From positions 868,001-932,000 of the forward strand of contig NZ_CP065915.1 in NCBI RefSeq assembly GCF_016134045.1: a DNA stretch of 64,000 bases. Direction: 5' to 3'. The notes under the pieces are model-generated. The model had not been told where the DNA came from, searched no databases, and saw only the letters and a list, made by a program, of their open reading frames with translations. This DNA is from Pelagovum pacificum. Its GTDB lineage: Bacteria > Pseudomonadota > Alphaproteobacteria > Rhodobacterales > Rhodobacteraceae. Below are positions 40,234 to 51,182 of this stretch, piece after piece. Positions within the stretch are counted from its first letter, which is position 1; every line of letters begins with the position of its first letter. Position numbers and translations under genes: made by a program.

Positions 40234-42078
40234 TCACTCTTCTTCGCCGCGCGTCCGCGCCAGCGCCCGGCGGCGCTCGGCATCCACTTCCTCGCCCGGG
40301 ATCGCGGCGGCGGGCTTGGTCAGGATGTGACGGAGCGTTTCCATCGGCAGCTTCGGCTCGCGCGTCTCGGTCAGCAGGCCGTTCACCTCCTGCATCGTGT
40401 CGGTGAGCTGAGTATAGCAGTAGCCCATCAGGTACGGCGTCTCGGAGATCGCGTCGAAATAGTCGTCGAGACGCGCCTCGAAGGCAGCCTCGTCGGGCAC
40501 CGTCGCGTAGCCGACCCAGTGATCGCCCTCTTTCGGCGTGAAGCTGAGCCCACCGAACTCGGTCAGCATGACCGGCCGGCCACCGGCCTCGGGATCGTCG
40601 AGCAGCATCCGACGGCCCGGTGCGCCGAAGCCCTTCAGCACCTCGGCCAGAGCGTCCGGGTCATTGTAGCGCTTGCGCAGCCCGTCGCCGGTCGGAGCGT
40701 AGTCGTGGACGGAGACGATATCCGTCTCGACCAGCTCCCAGCCGTCGTTCGACACGGCGGGACGGCTCGGGTCGATGGCCTTGGTCAGGTGATAGAGCCC
40801 GCGGGCGTAGGACGCCTGCGCCGGCTGCTCGGCCATGTCAGTGATGCCCCAGCTTTCGTTGAAGGGCACCCAGGCGACGATGCAGGGATGACCCTTGTCG
40901 CGGCGGATGGCTTCGGTCCATTCGCGCGTCAGCCGCTCGATGGCGGAGTTGGCGAAGACGTAGTGGCTCGGCATTTCTTCCCAGACCATCACGCCCAGGC
41001 GGTCGCACCAGTAGAGGAACCGGGGGTCCTCGATCTTCTGGTGGATGCGCACGCCGTTGAAGCCGAGCTCCTTGATGAGCTCCACCTCGCGCTTCAGCTC
41101 ATCGCCGGACGCGGACAGGTGGCTGTCGGGCCAGTAGTTCTGGCCAAGTACCATGCGCAGGAACACCGGGTGTTCGTTCAGCAGGAAGCGGCCGTGATCG
41201 GTGCCGACGGAGCGGAAGCCGAGGTACGTGTCGAGCGTGTCGCCGCTCTCCCCGCCCAGTTCCACCGTGGCATCGATCAGCGTCGGCGAATGCGGCGACC
41301 AGAGCAGGGGCGAGCGCGCGGTGCTGTGGCGCAGGATCGGGATCGCCACGTCGAACTCGGCCTCGCGCTCGGAGACGGTCACCGTCTGCTCGGCCAGCAA
41401 CTTGCCCTCGTGGCTGATCCGCACGGTCACCGGAACCGGCGAGGCCGGCAGTGCGGAGAGACGCAGCTCGCAGCGCACTTTCGCCTCGGTGATCGAGGGG
41501 ACGAGGTGCAGGTCGGTCATGTGGAGCGCGGGCACCACGGTCAGCCAGACCGGCTGCCAGATTCCGGAGGTCCGGTTGTACCAGATGCCGTGGGCGTCCT
41601 CTTCCCAGTCCTGCTTGCCGCGCGGGATGCGGTTGTCCTCCGGCGGGTCCTCGGCGCGGACGACGATCGTCTGCGCACCGGAGCCGGTGAGGGCGGGGGT
41701 GATGTCGGCCTCGAACGGCGTGTGGCCGCCCTCGTGCGTCGCGACCAGCGCGCCGTTCACCCAGACGCGGGCGCGGTAGTCGACCGCCCCGAAGCGCAGG
41801 ATGAGCCGCTCGCCGTCAGCCATCTCGGGCGTCTCGAAGGTGCGGCGATACCAGAGCACCGGGTGGAAGCCCGTCTCGGACAGGCCGGATGCCTTGGACT
41901 CGGGCGGATAGGGCACCGTGATCTTGCGATCAAAGGCGGTGTCGCCCGCGCTCCAGCCGGCGTCGAGGCCTTCGTTGGCGTCGTCGTGTGCAAAGTCCCA
42001 GGTGCCGCAGAGGTCGGTCCACCGGGGACGGTACATTCGGGGATGGGGATGGAGGGCGGCCGCGCTTGCGTCGGTCAT
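40234..42078 (-). CDS. Glycoside hydrolase family 2 protein, cassette 2
   Basis: Cytoplasmic GH2 enzyme of 614 residues, no signal peptide. Sugar-binding domain (about 15-185) with WYRRTFETP and WVNGALVATHEGGHTPFEAD, Ig-like domain, then a TIM barrel from about 300. Predicted acid/base Glu408 in WVPFNESW and nucleophile Glu507 in MLTEFGG. Only distantly like the cassette 1 enzyme. With a sulfatase in the same operon, it probably acts on desulfated oligosaccharide. Last gene of its operon. Confidence 0.9.
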   Translation of the reverse strand: MTDASAAALHPHPRMYRPRWTDLCGTWDFAHDDANEGLDAGWSAGDTAFDRKITVPYPPESKASGLSETGFHPVLWYRRTFETPEMADGERLILRFGAVDYRARVWVNGALVATHEGGHTPFEADITPALTGSGAQTIVVRAEDPPEDNRIPRGKQDWEEDAHGIWYNRTSGIWQPVWLTVVPALHMTDLHLVPSITEAKVRCELRLSALPASPVPVTVRISHEGKLLAEQTVTVSEREAEFDVAIPILRHSTARSPLLWSPHSPTLIDATVELGGESGDTLDTYLGFRSVGTDHGRFLLNEHPVFLRMVLGQNYWPDSHLSASGDELKREVELIKELGFNGVRIHQKIEDPRFLYWCDRLGVMVWEEMPSHYVFANSAIERLTREWTEAIRRDKGHPCIVAWVPFNESWGITDMAEQPAQASYARGLYHLTKAIDPSRPAVSNDGWELVETDIVSVHDYAPTGDGLRKRYNDPDALAEVLKGFGAPGRRMLLDDPEAGGRPVMLTEFGGLSFTPKEGDHWVGYATVPDEAAFEARLDDYFDAISETPYLMGYCYTQLTDTMQEVNGLLTETREPKLPMETLRHILTKPAAAIPGEEVDAERRRALARTRGEEE

Positions 42079-42118
42079 CGTGAATCCTCGTGATGTGTTT
42101 TGGTTATGGCTTAGGGGG

Positions 42119-43135
<1,017 letters not shown>

Positions 43136-43144
43136 CGGTTCGCC

Positions 43145-44611
43145 TCAGAATTCCGCGCGGCGGACGGGGAGGGGGTCTACGGTCCAAGCCATCCGGTCAC
43201 AGACCCTCTGGAGCAGCTTCACTTTGAGCGCGTCGTTGCCCGTATCGTGCCAGATGTTGGTGCGCTCCTTCGGGTCGGTCTCGAGGTCGTAGAGCTCCAC
43301 CTCGCCGTCGGTGTGGTACAGCGAGATCTTGTAGCGCCCGTCGAAGACCATCGTCGCCTGCGGGTTCACGTCGGCCGGGTGCCACGGCATCGCGTTGTAA
43401 TATTCGCAGTAGACGTCCTGCTTGTCGGACTCTGCGTCGGTGGTCAGCTGGGGCAGGATCGACTGCCCCTGCATTCCCTCGTAGATCGGCAGGCCGGCAG
43501 CCTCGAGCAGCGTGGGGGCGAGGTCGATCAGCTCCGCCAGCCCTTTCACCCGCTTTCCCTTTTGGAACCCGGGGCCGGAAATGATGAGCGGCACGTGCAC
43601 CGCTTCCTCGTAGAAGTAGGGACCTTTCAGATAGATGCCGTGGTCGCCCAGCATCTCGCCGTGGTCGGACATGAAAATGACAATGGTATCATCGCGTTGC
43701 CCGGTGCGGTCGAGCGCCTCCAGCATGCGGCCGACCTGCGAGTCGATCAGGTCGCACATCGCCCAGTAGGCGGCGCGGACCAGCTTGTGCTCCCGCTCGG
43801 TCATCTTGTCATAATCGAACCCGGCGCGTCCGCCGTAGGCGCCGGCGTGGTCGAGCTTCTGCAGCAGCGTCTTCGTCTCGAGTTCGCCGTCCTCGTAGTT
43901 CGGCAGTTCGATCTCGTCGAGCCGGTCGAGGTAGGGTTTCAGGTACTCCTCGGGCGGATCGAACGGGTGGTGCGGGTCGAAGATGTTGACCGAGAACATC
44001 CAGGGCCGGTCGAGCTCCTCGTGCGCCTCGATGAAGGTGATCGCCTTCTGCGCGCACCAGGTTGTCTGGTGGTCCTCCTCGGGCATGCCGTATGTGACGT
44101 GGCTGCCCTCTTCCACCGGGGTGGAGGTGACGCCCTTGCCGCGTTCGCGCAGCCAGAGGTCGTACTCGTTCGTCGCCCAGTTGTTGCCCGTCGCGCCGCG
44201 CTTCATCAGCGGCACCGGGTGGTGCGACCAGTGGAAGGCAGCGTAGCCGTCGTCGATCCGTCGTTCGTGGTCGGGCGCGACCGACGGGTGGCAGGCGGAC
44301 AGGTGCAGCTTGCCGGACAGTCCGCAGGTGTAACCGCCGTCGGCGAGCAGGCGGGAGATCAGCCGTTCGTCCTCGGGGATGTCCTGCCCGTTCTGGCGGG
44401 TGCGCGTGGTGCGCGGATAGCGCCCGGTGAGGAAGCTGGCACGCGAGGGCGTGCAGACAGGGCTCTGGGAGTAAGTGTTCTCAAAGAGCACGCCTTCTTC
44501 GGCGAGGCGGTCGATGTTCGGCGTCTTGACGAACGTGTTGCCATAGCAGCCGAGCGTGTCGAAACGTTGCTGGTCGGTGCAGATCCACAGGATGTTGGGG
44601 CGGTCGGTCAT
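43145..44611 (-). CDS. Sulfatase (formylglycine-dependent), cassette 2
   Basis: Alkaline-phosphatase-superfamily sulfatase of 488 residues. Cys53 in C-T-P-S-R (residues 53-57) is the residue converted to formylglycine; Asp13, Asp316 and His317 (MSDHGEMLGDHG) are likely calcium ligands, and Lys101/His103 lie in the active site. No signal peptide, so it acts in the cytoplasm on imported substrate. Its place between permease and ATPase genes points to a sulfated glycan such as algal galactan, ulvan or fucoidan fragments; substrate class is inference. No sulfatase-maturing enzyme is in the window. Confidence 0.92.
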   Translation of the reverse strand: MTDRPNILWICTDQQRFDTLGCYGNTFVKTPNIDRLAEEGVLFENTYSQSPVCTPSRASFLTGRYPRTTRTRQNGQDIPEDERLISRLLADGGYTCGLSGKLHLSACHPSVAPDHERRIDDGYAAFHWSHHPVPLMKRGATGNNWATNEYDLWLRERGKGVTSTPVEEGSHVTYGMPEEDHQTTWCAQKAITFIEAHEELDRPWMFSVNIFDPHHPFDPPEEYLKPYLDRLDEIELPNYEDGELETKTLLQKLDHAGAYGGRAGFDYDKMTEREHKLVRAAYWAMCDLIDSQVGRMLEALDRTGQRDDTIVIFMSDHGEMLGDHGIYLKGPYFYEEAVHVPLIISGPGFQKGKRVKGLAELIDLAPTLLEAAGLPIYEGMQGQSILPQLTTDAESDKQDVYCEYYNAMPWHPADVNPQATMVFDGRYKISLYHTDGEVELYDLETDPKERTNIWHDTGNDALKVKLLQRVCDRMAWTVDPLPVRRAEF

Positions 44612-44628
44612 GGGTCAGGTCCTATCGG

Positions 44629-45483
44629 TCAGGATTTCACCGCGCCGGCGACACCTTCGACGAAGTATCGCTGCACGAAGAAGAAGAATGTGATGACGGG
44701 GAGCAGGGCGATCATTGCGGCGGCGGCCATGCCGGGCCAGTCGGTCTCGTTCGTGCCGACGAAGGCGAGCATACCGACCGCGAGGGTCCGCTTGTCCGGC
44801 GACCCGAAGGTCAGCACCAGCGGAAGCAGGAAGCTGTTCCACGCTGCGAGGAACGTCAGCACCGCGACGGTGGCCGTCACGGGCCCGGCGAGCGGCAGCA
44901 TGATCGTGCGGAAGACTTCGAAGACGCCGGCGCCGTCGATGATCGCCGCTTCCTCCAGCTCTTTCGGGAGTTGCCGGAAAAAGCCGGTGTAGAGCAGGAT
45001 CGCTGCGGCGTGGCCGCTCCCGGCGAGCGCAAGCGTCACGCCGATGCGCGAATTGAGCAGGCCCATGCGCTGGGTCAGGTCGACCACGGGGATCAGGCCC
45101 ATGCCGATCGGGATCACGAAGGTTCCGACGATCACGCCGATCACGAACCGCCGCCCGATGAAGTCGTAGCGGCCCAGCACGTAGCCCGAGAGCGAGGTGT
45201 GGAAGATCACCAGGGCCACAGTCCCGACGGTGATGAGCGCCGTGTTCAACAGGTAGATGCCGAAGCCCGCCGTACCCCACGCGCGCTGGTAGTTCTGCCA
45301 GTTCAGCGCGTCGGGAACGAGGTTGAGGCCCTTGGAGAAGATCTCGAGCGGCGACTTCAGCGAGGCGGAGGCGAGCCACAGGAACGGGTAGATCCAGAGC
45401 GCGCAGATCAGCGTGAGGATCACGATGCCAAGCACCGTCCACGCGCGGCGGCTGAAGCGGGTGGGGCCAGCGGCGCGTCTCAT
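44629..45483 (-). CDS. Sugar ABC transporter permease (MalG/UgpE type), cassette 2
   Basis: CUT1 permease of 284 residues from ATG 45483, overlapping the upstream permease stop (ATGA). EAA loop ELEEAAIIDGAGVFEVFRTIMLPL; C-terminus FFFVQRYFVEGVAGAVKS is typical. Six membrane segments predicted by eye. Confidence 0.91.
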   Translation of the reverse strand: MRRAAGPTRFSRRAWTVLGIVILTLICALWIYPFLWLASASLKSPLEIFSKGLNLVPDALNWQNYQRAWGTAGFGIYLLNTALITVGTVALVIFHTSLSGYVLGRYDFIGRRFVIGVIVGTFVIPIGMGLIPVVDLTQRMGLLNSRIGVTLALAGSGHAAAILLYTGFFRQLPKELEEAAIIDGAGVFEVFRTIMLPLAGPVTATVAVLTFLAAWNSFLLPLVLTFGSPDKRTLAVGMLAFVGTNETDWPGMAAAAMIALLPVITFFFFVQRYFVEGVAGAVKS

Positions 45484-46412
45484 TCGGACCTCCGTCCGCG
45501 CAGGCCGCGCCGCACGATCATGTTGAGCAGGGCGAGGCCGATGATGCAGACCCCGAAGGACAGCGCCGCGGCGGAGGCATAGCCGAGCCGCGGCACGTTC
45601 GCCGCGAAGGCCTGCCGGTAGACGAAGATGTCGATCACCTCGGACGAGTAGAACGGTCCGCCGTTGGTCAGTGTCAGCAGCAGGTCGAAGACGTTGGTCG
45701 CCTCCACCAGCGTGATGAGCGTGATGATGATCGTGAAGGGCATCAGAAGCGGAAAGGTGATGTCGCGGAACCGCGCCCATGCCCCCGCGCCGTCGATGCG
45801 GGCGGCCTCGTAGAGGTCCTGCGGAATGGTCTGGAGCGCCGCCATCCAGTAGATCAGCGTGATGCCGAGCCACTTCCAGACCCAGATGACGATCGCGGTA
45901 TAGAGTGCGAGTCCAGTGGTGCCGAGGAAGTTCACCGGCTGGTCGATCAGCCCGGTCTGCAGCAACACGAGGTTCACCGGCCCCCGCGTCGGGTCGAGGA
46001 TGAAGCGCATCACCACGCCGAGGATCGCTGCCGTCGACACGACGGGCAGGAAGATCGCGGTCCGGAACACCCGGCTGAAGGGCAGGGCAGAGTTCAGGAT
46101 CAACGCGACGAACAATGCGAGAGCGACCCGCAGGGGCACCGCCAGCACCATGAAGACGAAGGTGTTCTTCAGGGCGTTGCGGTAGAGGTTGTCGTTCCAG
46201 AGCTCGCGGTAGTTCTCGAAGCCGACGAACTGGCCGGAGGCTTCGAAGCCGCTCCAGTCCAGCATCGAGAAATAGATGCCGGCGAGCACCGGCCAGACGG
46301 AATAGGCCGCGACGAACGTCGTCGTCGGCAGGAGGAACAGGTAGATCCACCTGTCCCCCCAGAGCCGTTTGCCGAGCGGACGGGCCGCCGGCGCCTCTGA
46401 GAACCTGCGCAT
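45480..46412 (-). CDS. Sugar ABC transporter permease (MalF/UgpA type), cassette 2
   Basis: CUT1 permease of 310 residues. EAA loop YEAARIDGAGAWARFRDITFPLL and TLTNGGPFYSSEVIDIFVYRQAF. Follows the binding-protein gene by only 22 bases, with no hairpin, unlike the other sugar operons in the window. Confidence 0.91.
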   Translation of the reverse strand: MRRFSEAPAARPLGKRLWGDRWIYLFLLPTTTFVAAYSVWPVLAGIYFSMLDWSGFEASGQFVGFENYRELWNDNLYRNALKNTFVFMVLAVPLRVALALFVALILNSALPFSRVFRTAIFLPVVSTAAILGVVMRFILDPTRGPVNLVLLQTGLIDQPVNFLGTTGLALYTAIVIWVWKWLGITLIYWMAALQTIPQDLYEAARIDGAGAWARFRDITFPLLMPFTIIITLITLVEATNVFDLLLTLTNGGPFYSSEVIDIFVYRQAFAANVPRLGYASAAALSFGVCIIGLALLNMIVRRGLRGRRSE

Positions 46413-46434
46413 AGGGTCGCTCTCGTCTTTGGTC

Positions 46435-47835
46435 TCAGTAGCGGTCGGCGGTGAAGTCTTCGCCGGGCGTCCAGCTGTCGAAGACCCAGTCGTCCACGCT
46501 GACGCTACCGCCCTCGCTGTTGACCTTCTCGATGGCGCGGTCGCGCTCGGCCATTATCTGGTCGTTGTATTGCTGGAGCATCGGCGCGGGATCGTCGAAG
46601 GCCCCGGCGAAGGCGCCCTGCACGATCTCGCCCAGCGTCGGCGTCACGTCCCGCATCTCGGCGTAGACGCGGCCGATGTCGGGGTTGCGGATCACCGGTT
46701 CCGGCGCGAGGCGGACGGACTTGGCGAAGCCGTCGATCACCTTGGTGTAGGTCGGATCGACGTCCGCCTGTGCTACCGCGTCGAGGTTCAGCGGCGGCTG
46801 GTCCATCCGCTCGGCGAGCGCGACGTAGAACTCGTCCGTCGTCAGCAGGGACAGCAGCGCGGCCGCGGCCTCCTGCTGGTCGGACTGGGCGGAAACGAAG
46901 AAGGTGCCGGGGGCGGGGCCCTGATGGACCGAACCGTTGCCGATCGGGTTTGCGACCACGTCCACCATCGGCAGCACGTCGGACATGCTGTTGGCAAGCA
47001 CGCCGCTGTTCCATGGCCCGTCGAAGAACATCACCGCCTCGCCAGAGGCCCAGCGCGTGCGGCCCTGCCGCGCGTCGAGCGAGCCCGACGCGGGGTGAAG
47101 AGAGCCGTCCGACTGGAACGCCAGAAGCTGCGCGATCGTCTCGGCGAACTCGGGCGAGGTGAAGTTGTAGTCGCCGGTGGCCCAGTCGATCTCGCCCTTG
47201 CCGCCGATCATCTGGGACAGGTTGACGACCATGTCTTCCATACGACCGGTGAATTGCAGCGGCAGCAGGAGGCCGTAGGTCGATCCTTCCGTCGTCGCGC
47301 GGGCGAAGTCGCGGATCGCCTCCCAGTCCTTGCCGGGCGCACCGTCGTAGCCCGCGGCTTCGGCGGCGTCCTTCATGTACCAGAGCGCGGAGGTGTGCCA
47401 CCGGAACGAGAAGATCGGGAAGGAATAGAGCTCTCCGCCCCAGTTCGTCAGACCGTCGAACAGCACCTCCTGCTGGAACGGCTTGTCGAGCGTGACCTGG
47501 TCGCCGATCGGGGCGAACCAGCCGTTGTTCTGCACCTGGCTGATGACGGCGAGCGAGGTCGGCATCGACATCACGTCGGGAGCTTCCTCGCTGCGGAAGG
47601 CCAGTTGCAGCGACTGCATCATGTCGGCCGGGTTCATCACCGAATGTTCGACCTCGGCGCCGTCCTCGGACCAGAGCGACTCGAGCAGCGGCGCGAGCGG
47701 CGAGAAGTGGTCCCACCAGGTGATCGGCCCGGACCCCTGGGCGAAGGCCGGACGACCCGAAGCGACGATGCCGGCGGCCGCGAGCCCCGACAGGAAGCCA
47801 CGGCGGTCGGGCCGTAGAATCGTTGAATTACGCAT
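46435..47835 (-). CDS. Sugar ABC transporter substrate-binding protein with Tat-type signal, cassette 2
   Basis: Family-1 extracellular binding protein, 466 residues. The N-terminus has a twin-arginine motif (DRRGFLSG) followed by a short hydrophobic stretch ending AFAQ, so export through Tat is likely. The mature protein begins ITWWDHFSP. First gene of the sulfatase operon, divergent from a LacI gene. Confidence 0.92.
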   Translation of the reverse strand: MRNSTILRPDRRGFLSGLAAAGIVASGRPAFAQGSGPITWWDHFSPLAPLLESLWSEDGAEVEHSVMNPADMMQSLQLAFRSEEAPDVMSMPTSLAVISQVQNNGWFAPIGDQVTLDKPFQQEVLFDGLTNWGGELYSFPIFSFRWHTSALWYMKDAAEAAGYDGAPGKDWEAIRDFARATTEGSTYGLLLPLQFTGRMEDMVVNLSQMIGGKGEIDWATGDYNFTSPEFAETIAQLLAFQSDGSLHPASGSLDARQGRTRWASGEAVMFFDGPWNSGVLANSMSDVLPMVDVVANPIGNGSVHQGPAPGTFFVSAQSDQQEAAAALLSLLTTDEFYVALAERMDQPPLNLDAVAQADVDPTYTKVIDGFAKSVRLAPEPVIRNPDIGRVYAEMRDVTPTLGEIVQGAFAGAFDDPAPMLQQYNDQIMAERDRAIEKVNSEGGSVSVDDWVFDSWTPGEDFTADRY

Positions 47836-47913
47836 GTTGTTCTCCTCCCTTTCCTCGCTGGCAGGATCGGGTTATTTATTACTACAAGTCAACAGACAGC
47901 TTCGATGGCGGAG

Positions 47914-47944
47914 CAGTTTCCGGCCTAGATCGCTGTTGAAACTG
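47914..47944. promoter_or_regulatory. Possible operator in the cassette 2 divergent promoter
   Basis: Inverted arms CAGTTTC (47914-47920) and GAAACTG (47938-47944) lie 17 bases apart in the 190-base gap between the binding-protein and LacI genes. Spacing is wide for a LacI site, so this is tentative. Confidence 0.3.
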
Positions 47945-48025
47945 GAAATTTCGTTGGTTTGGCCGACGGTTCTGGCTTTAGGTCAGTTTTTTCTTTATCA
48001 CCGGGCAGGGATAACGGACGGGCCG

Positions 48026-49090
48026 ATGCAGAGCGGACGCAAGACACGAGACAAGAAACCGACCATGGCCGAGGTCGCCGCTGCGGCGGGCGTGTCCCAG
48101 ACGACCGTATCCCTTGTTCTCAACAACACCGGTGGGGTGCGGGTCTCCGAGGAAACGCGGGACAAGGTGCGCTCCGCCGCGCAGGAGCTCGGCTATTTCG
48201 TCTGGCAGCGCAACAACGTCGGCAGCGGCTCGATCCGCTGCATCGGACTGCTGGTGGACGATATCGAATCGAACCCGCTGTCGCTGACGGCGATCGACAT
48301 GGCGCGCAAACGGGCCTGGGCGAATGACTGCGTGCTGAACGTCCTGCCGTTCAACAGCAACCGCAAGCTCGAGAAGGCGGCGATCGACCTTCTGCTGTCG
48401 CTGCGGCTCGTCGGGGTCATCTATCAGTCGTTCTACACCCGGAAGGTCGAACTGCCGAAGGCGCTGCGCACCCAGCCCATCGTGCTGGTGAATTGCTATT
48501 CGGCGGACCAGAATGTGCCTTACGTGGTGCCAGGGCACCGGGCCGGGGCCTATGTGGCGGTCGAGAAGCTGATCGCCGCCGGGCATCGCCGGATCGGCTG
48601 CATCACCGGCGCGATGGAGAAGGAGGCCTCGGGCGATCGCTTGCAGGGCTACCTGTCCGCGCTGCGCGACGCCGGGCTGCCGCACGATCCGACAATGGTG
48701 CGGGTCGGCGACTGGAACATGGGTCTCGCGGAGCGCGAGACGGTCGCGCTGATGCAGGAAGACAATCCGCCGACGGCCATCTTCTGTGCCTCCGACCGCA
48801 TGGCGATCGGTTGTTACGAAGCGCTGAAGGGGATGGGCTACAAGGTGCCGCAGGACGTGTCGGTCGTCGGTTTCGACGGGGACCCTGTCGGCCAGCACCT
48901 GACCCCGCCCCTGTCGAGCGTCCATGTCCCGCACGGGGCGATGGGGGCGTCGGCGGTCGACTACCTGATCGCCCGCGCCAACCACACCGACTATGCGCTG
49001 CGCAACGAGTTGCCCTGCGATTTCATCGAGCGCGAGTCGATCGCGCCCGTCGCCGCCGGACGCCTCCAGAAAGTGGCGCGCGGCGGCTGA
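48026..49090 (+). CDS. LacI-family transcriptional regulator, cassette 2
   Basis: A 354-residue regulator from ATG 48026 (the frame is open far upstream through the binding-protein gene, which is not coding in that direction). Helix-turn-helix TMAEVAAAAGVSQTTVSLVLN near residues 13-33, then an effector domain with FCASDRMAIGCYEALKGMGYK and VGFDGDPVGQHLTPPLSSV. Divergent from the sulfatase/GH2 uptake operon, which it probably controls. Confidence 0.92.
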   Translation: MQSGRKTRDKKPTMAEVAAAAGVSQTTVSLVLNNTGGVRVSEETRDKVRSAAQELGYFVWQRNNVGSGSIRCIGLLVDDIESNPLSLTAIDMARKRAWANDCVLNVLPFNSNRKLEKAAIDLLLSLRLVGVIYQSFYTRKVELPKALRTQPIVLVNCYSADQNVPYVVPGHRAGAYVAVEKLIAAGHRRIGCITGAMEKEASGDRLQGYLSALRDAGLPHDPTMVRVGDWNMGLAERETVALMQEDNPPTAIFCASDRMAIGCYEALKGMGYKVPQDVSVVGFDGDPVGQHLTPPLSSVHVPHGAMGASAVDYLIARANHTDYALRNELPCDFIERESIAPVAAGRLQKVARGG

Positions 49091-49103
49091 CGACGGGCGG
49101 GGC

Positions 49104-49733
49104 TCAGACCTGCTCCAGCTCGCTCTTGATCATCTGGCGGATGCGCTTGCGTTCCGAGCGGCTCGAGATCTGGCGCGTCTGGGGCGATACGGGCACGACC
49201 TGCCACGGGTCGGACGACCGGTCGACGCGGAATTCGCGCTGGGCCGCGACTTCGAGGTCATCGCCCCCGAAGGCCCCCACGACCATGATCTGAAAGCGCT
49301 CCACGTCGTCGGGGATGCCGGAGCCGTCGTAGTCCTCCGCCTGCTCGGCGGTGATGTCGAGCAGGTTGCGGAACGAGCCGAGCGTCATGAACTCGCCCCG
49401 GTTCAGCGGGCCGTTCGCCGTGACGCCGTCGGGGCGGTCGCCCTCGGCGGAGCGCTGCAGGATTTCGCGGTCGGTGATCGTGGCGGACAAATCGCCCGAA
49501 GCACGATGGATCGTGCAGTAGACGTTCTGTGCGTAAACCGGCTCTTGGCTCATGTTGGACAGCAGGCAGAGACCGTTCAGGTCGCTGCCCGACACCCGGT
49601 TGATGATGATGCGGGGCCTGCGCGCGCGCATGTAGGTCACAAGGAACAGGTGCAGGTAGGCCACCCAAGCCAGCAACATGCCCAGGTTGACGAAGAAGTT
49701 CAGCGCGGAGCTGTATTCGGAAATCCACTGCAT
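49104..49733 (-). CDS. Membrane-anchored protein of unknown function
   Basis: A 209-residue protein with one membrane segment near residues 12-35 (LNFFVNLGMLLAWVAYLHLF), a basic RARRPRI stop-transfer, and a soluble C-terminal domain. The C-terminus is rich in charged residues (RSERKRIRQMIKSELEQV). ATG 49733 is preferred to an ATG eight codons upstream because GAGGG precedes it at good spacing. I do not recognise the family with certainty. It converges with the LacI gene and shows no link to the sugar operon. Confidence 0.75.
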   Translation of the reverse strand: MQWISEYSSALNFFVNLGMLLAWVAYLHLFLVTYMRARRPRIIINRVSGSDLNGLCLLSNMSQEPVYAQNVYCTIHRASGDLSATITDREILQRSAEGDRPDGVTANGPLNRGEFMTLGSFRNLLDITAEQAEDYDGSGIPDDVERFQIMVVGAFGGDDLEVAAQREFRVDRSSDPWQVVPVSPQTRQISSRSERKRIRQMIKSELEQV

Positions 49734-49839
49734 CGGGTCACCCTCGTTTGAAACCATCGTCTGGCTTGCGAACGTGCTATGTCGGGCGACGTTCCTTGGT
49801 GTCCGGCCAAACCTTTGTTTCCCTCTCCCCGATCAAATA

Positions 49840-49855
49840 TTGCATTCGTATGCAA
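49840..49855. promoter_or_regulatory. LacI-type operator copy 1 (HisD-like gene promoter)
   Basis: TTGCATTCGTATGCAA: 6-base arms TTGCAT/ATGCAA around a central CG, a typical LacI-family architecture. It ends 39 bases before the HisD-like ATG. Near-identical sites lie at 52715-52730 and 62326-62341. Confidence 0.75.
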
Positions 49856-49894
49856 AACTGCTAACGAAGGGAAAATCACACCGGAAGTGAGGCC

Positions 49895-51181
49895 ATGACC
49901 AGCGAGACCACCAGCCCGAAGGCTCCCGTTTTCATCAAGGCGCCGTCGCGCAACGCGACCGCCGACAACGCCCCCGTCGAGACGCTCGTCACCGAGGTGA
50001 TCGCCCGCGTCCGTGCCGAGGGCGACGCCGCCGTGCGCGACTATTCCAGGCAGTTCGACAAGGCCGAGCTCGAGGTCTTTGAAGTGAGCGAGGCCGATCG
50101 GCTCGCGGCGCTGGAAGAGCTCGATCCGCAGACCCGTGCCGATACCGAGTTCGCGATCACCAACGTGACCAACTTCGCAAAAGCGCAGCTCGGCACGCTG
50201 TCGGCCCTCGATGTCGAGATCCTGCCGGGCGTCCATCTCGGTCACCGCAACATCCCGCTCGACCGGGTGGGGTGCTACGTGCCGGGCGGTCGCTTCCCGC
50301 TTCTGTCAGCGCCGATCATGACCATCGTTCCGGCCAAGGTTGCCGGAGTGAAAGAAGTCGTCGCCTGTCTGCCGCCGAACGCACATCGCGCGATGATTGC
50401 CGGCTGCCACCTTGCCGGAGCCGACCGCATCTTCAGGATCGGCGGCGCGCAGGCGATCGCGGCGATGGCGCTCGGCACGGAGAGTGTGCCGAAGGTCGAC
50501 AAGATCGTCGGACCCGGCAATGCCTTCGTCAACGAGGCGAAGCGGCAGGTCTTCGGCCCTGTCGGTATCGACCAGCTTGCCGGACCGTCCGAGATCTTCG
50601 TCCTCGCCGACGAGACGGGCGATGCAGAGATGATCGCGACCGACCTTCTCGCGCAGGCCGAGCATGACGTGCGCACCCGAGTGGGCCTCATCACCACGCA
50701 CAAGCCGCTGGCCGACGCGGTGCTGGCCGAGGTGGAGCGTCAGCTGTCCGACCTGTCCACCGCCGAGATCGCCGCCCGCTCCTGGGAGGATTACGGTGAG
50801 ATCGCGCTGGTCGAGGACGAGGCCGCGATGATCGCCTATTCCGACCACGTCGCCGCCGAACACCTGCAGGTCCACACCGTCGATCCGCAGGGGTTCGCGA
50901 AGAAGCTGAGCCACTACGGCTCGCTCTTCATCGGCGAGCTGTCGAGTGTCGTCTATTCCGACAAATGTTCGGGAACGAACCACACGCTGCCGACGATGGC
51001 CGCCGGCCGTTACACCGGCGGGCTGTGGGTCGGAGCCTACATCAAGACCGCGACGCACCAGTGGCTCACCGAGGAAGGCGTGAAGCAGGTCGCCCCGCCC
51101 GCCGCGCGTCAGGCGGCGAGCGAGGGTCTCGAAGGGCACCGCCGCGCCGCGCAGCTGCGGCTCGACCGGCTTCAGGCGTAA
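49895..51181 (+). CDS. HisD-family (histidinol-dehydrogenase-like) NAD-dependent dehydrogenase
   Basis: A 428-residue zinc dehydrogenase. All six active-site positions of HisD are kept: zinc ligands Gln254, His257, Asp356 and His415 and the catalytic pair Glu322-His323, with SGTNHTLPT close to the family form. The gene is not with other his genes; it has a LacI operator and faces an amidase unit. HisD paralogues of this kind can oxidise other amino- or hydroxy-alcohols, for example HpsN with sulfopropanediol. The reaction is likely a four-electron alcohol-to-acid oxidation; the substrate is unknown. Confidence 0.85.
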   Translation: MTSETTSPKAPVFIKAPSRNATADNAPVETLVTEVIARVRAEGDAAVRDYSRQFDKAELEVFEVSEADRLAALEELDPQTRADTEFAITNVTNFAKAQLGTLSALDVEILPGVHLGHRNIPLDRVGCYVPGGRFPLLSAPIMTIVPAKVAGVKEVVACLPPNAHRAMIAGCHLAGADRIFRIGGAQAIAAMALGTESVPKVDKIVGPGNAFVNEAKRQVFGPVGIDQLAGPSEIFVLADETGDAEMIATDLLAQAEHDVRTRVGLITTHKPLADAVLAEVERQLSDLSTAEIAARSWEDYGEIALVEDEAAMIAYSDHVAAEHLQVHTVDPQGFAKKLSHYGSLFIGELSSVVYSDKCSGTNHTLPTMAAGRYTGGLWVGAYIKTATHQWLTEEGVKQVAPPAARQAASEGLEGHRRAAQLRLDRLQA

Positions 51182-51182
51182 G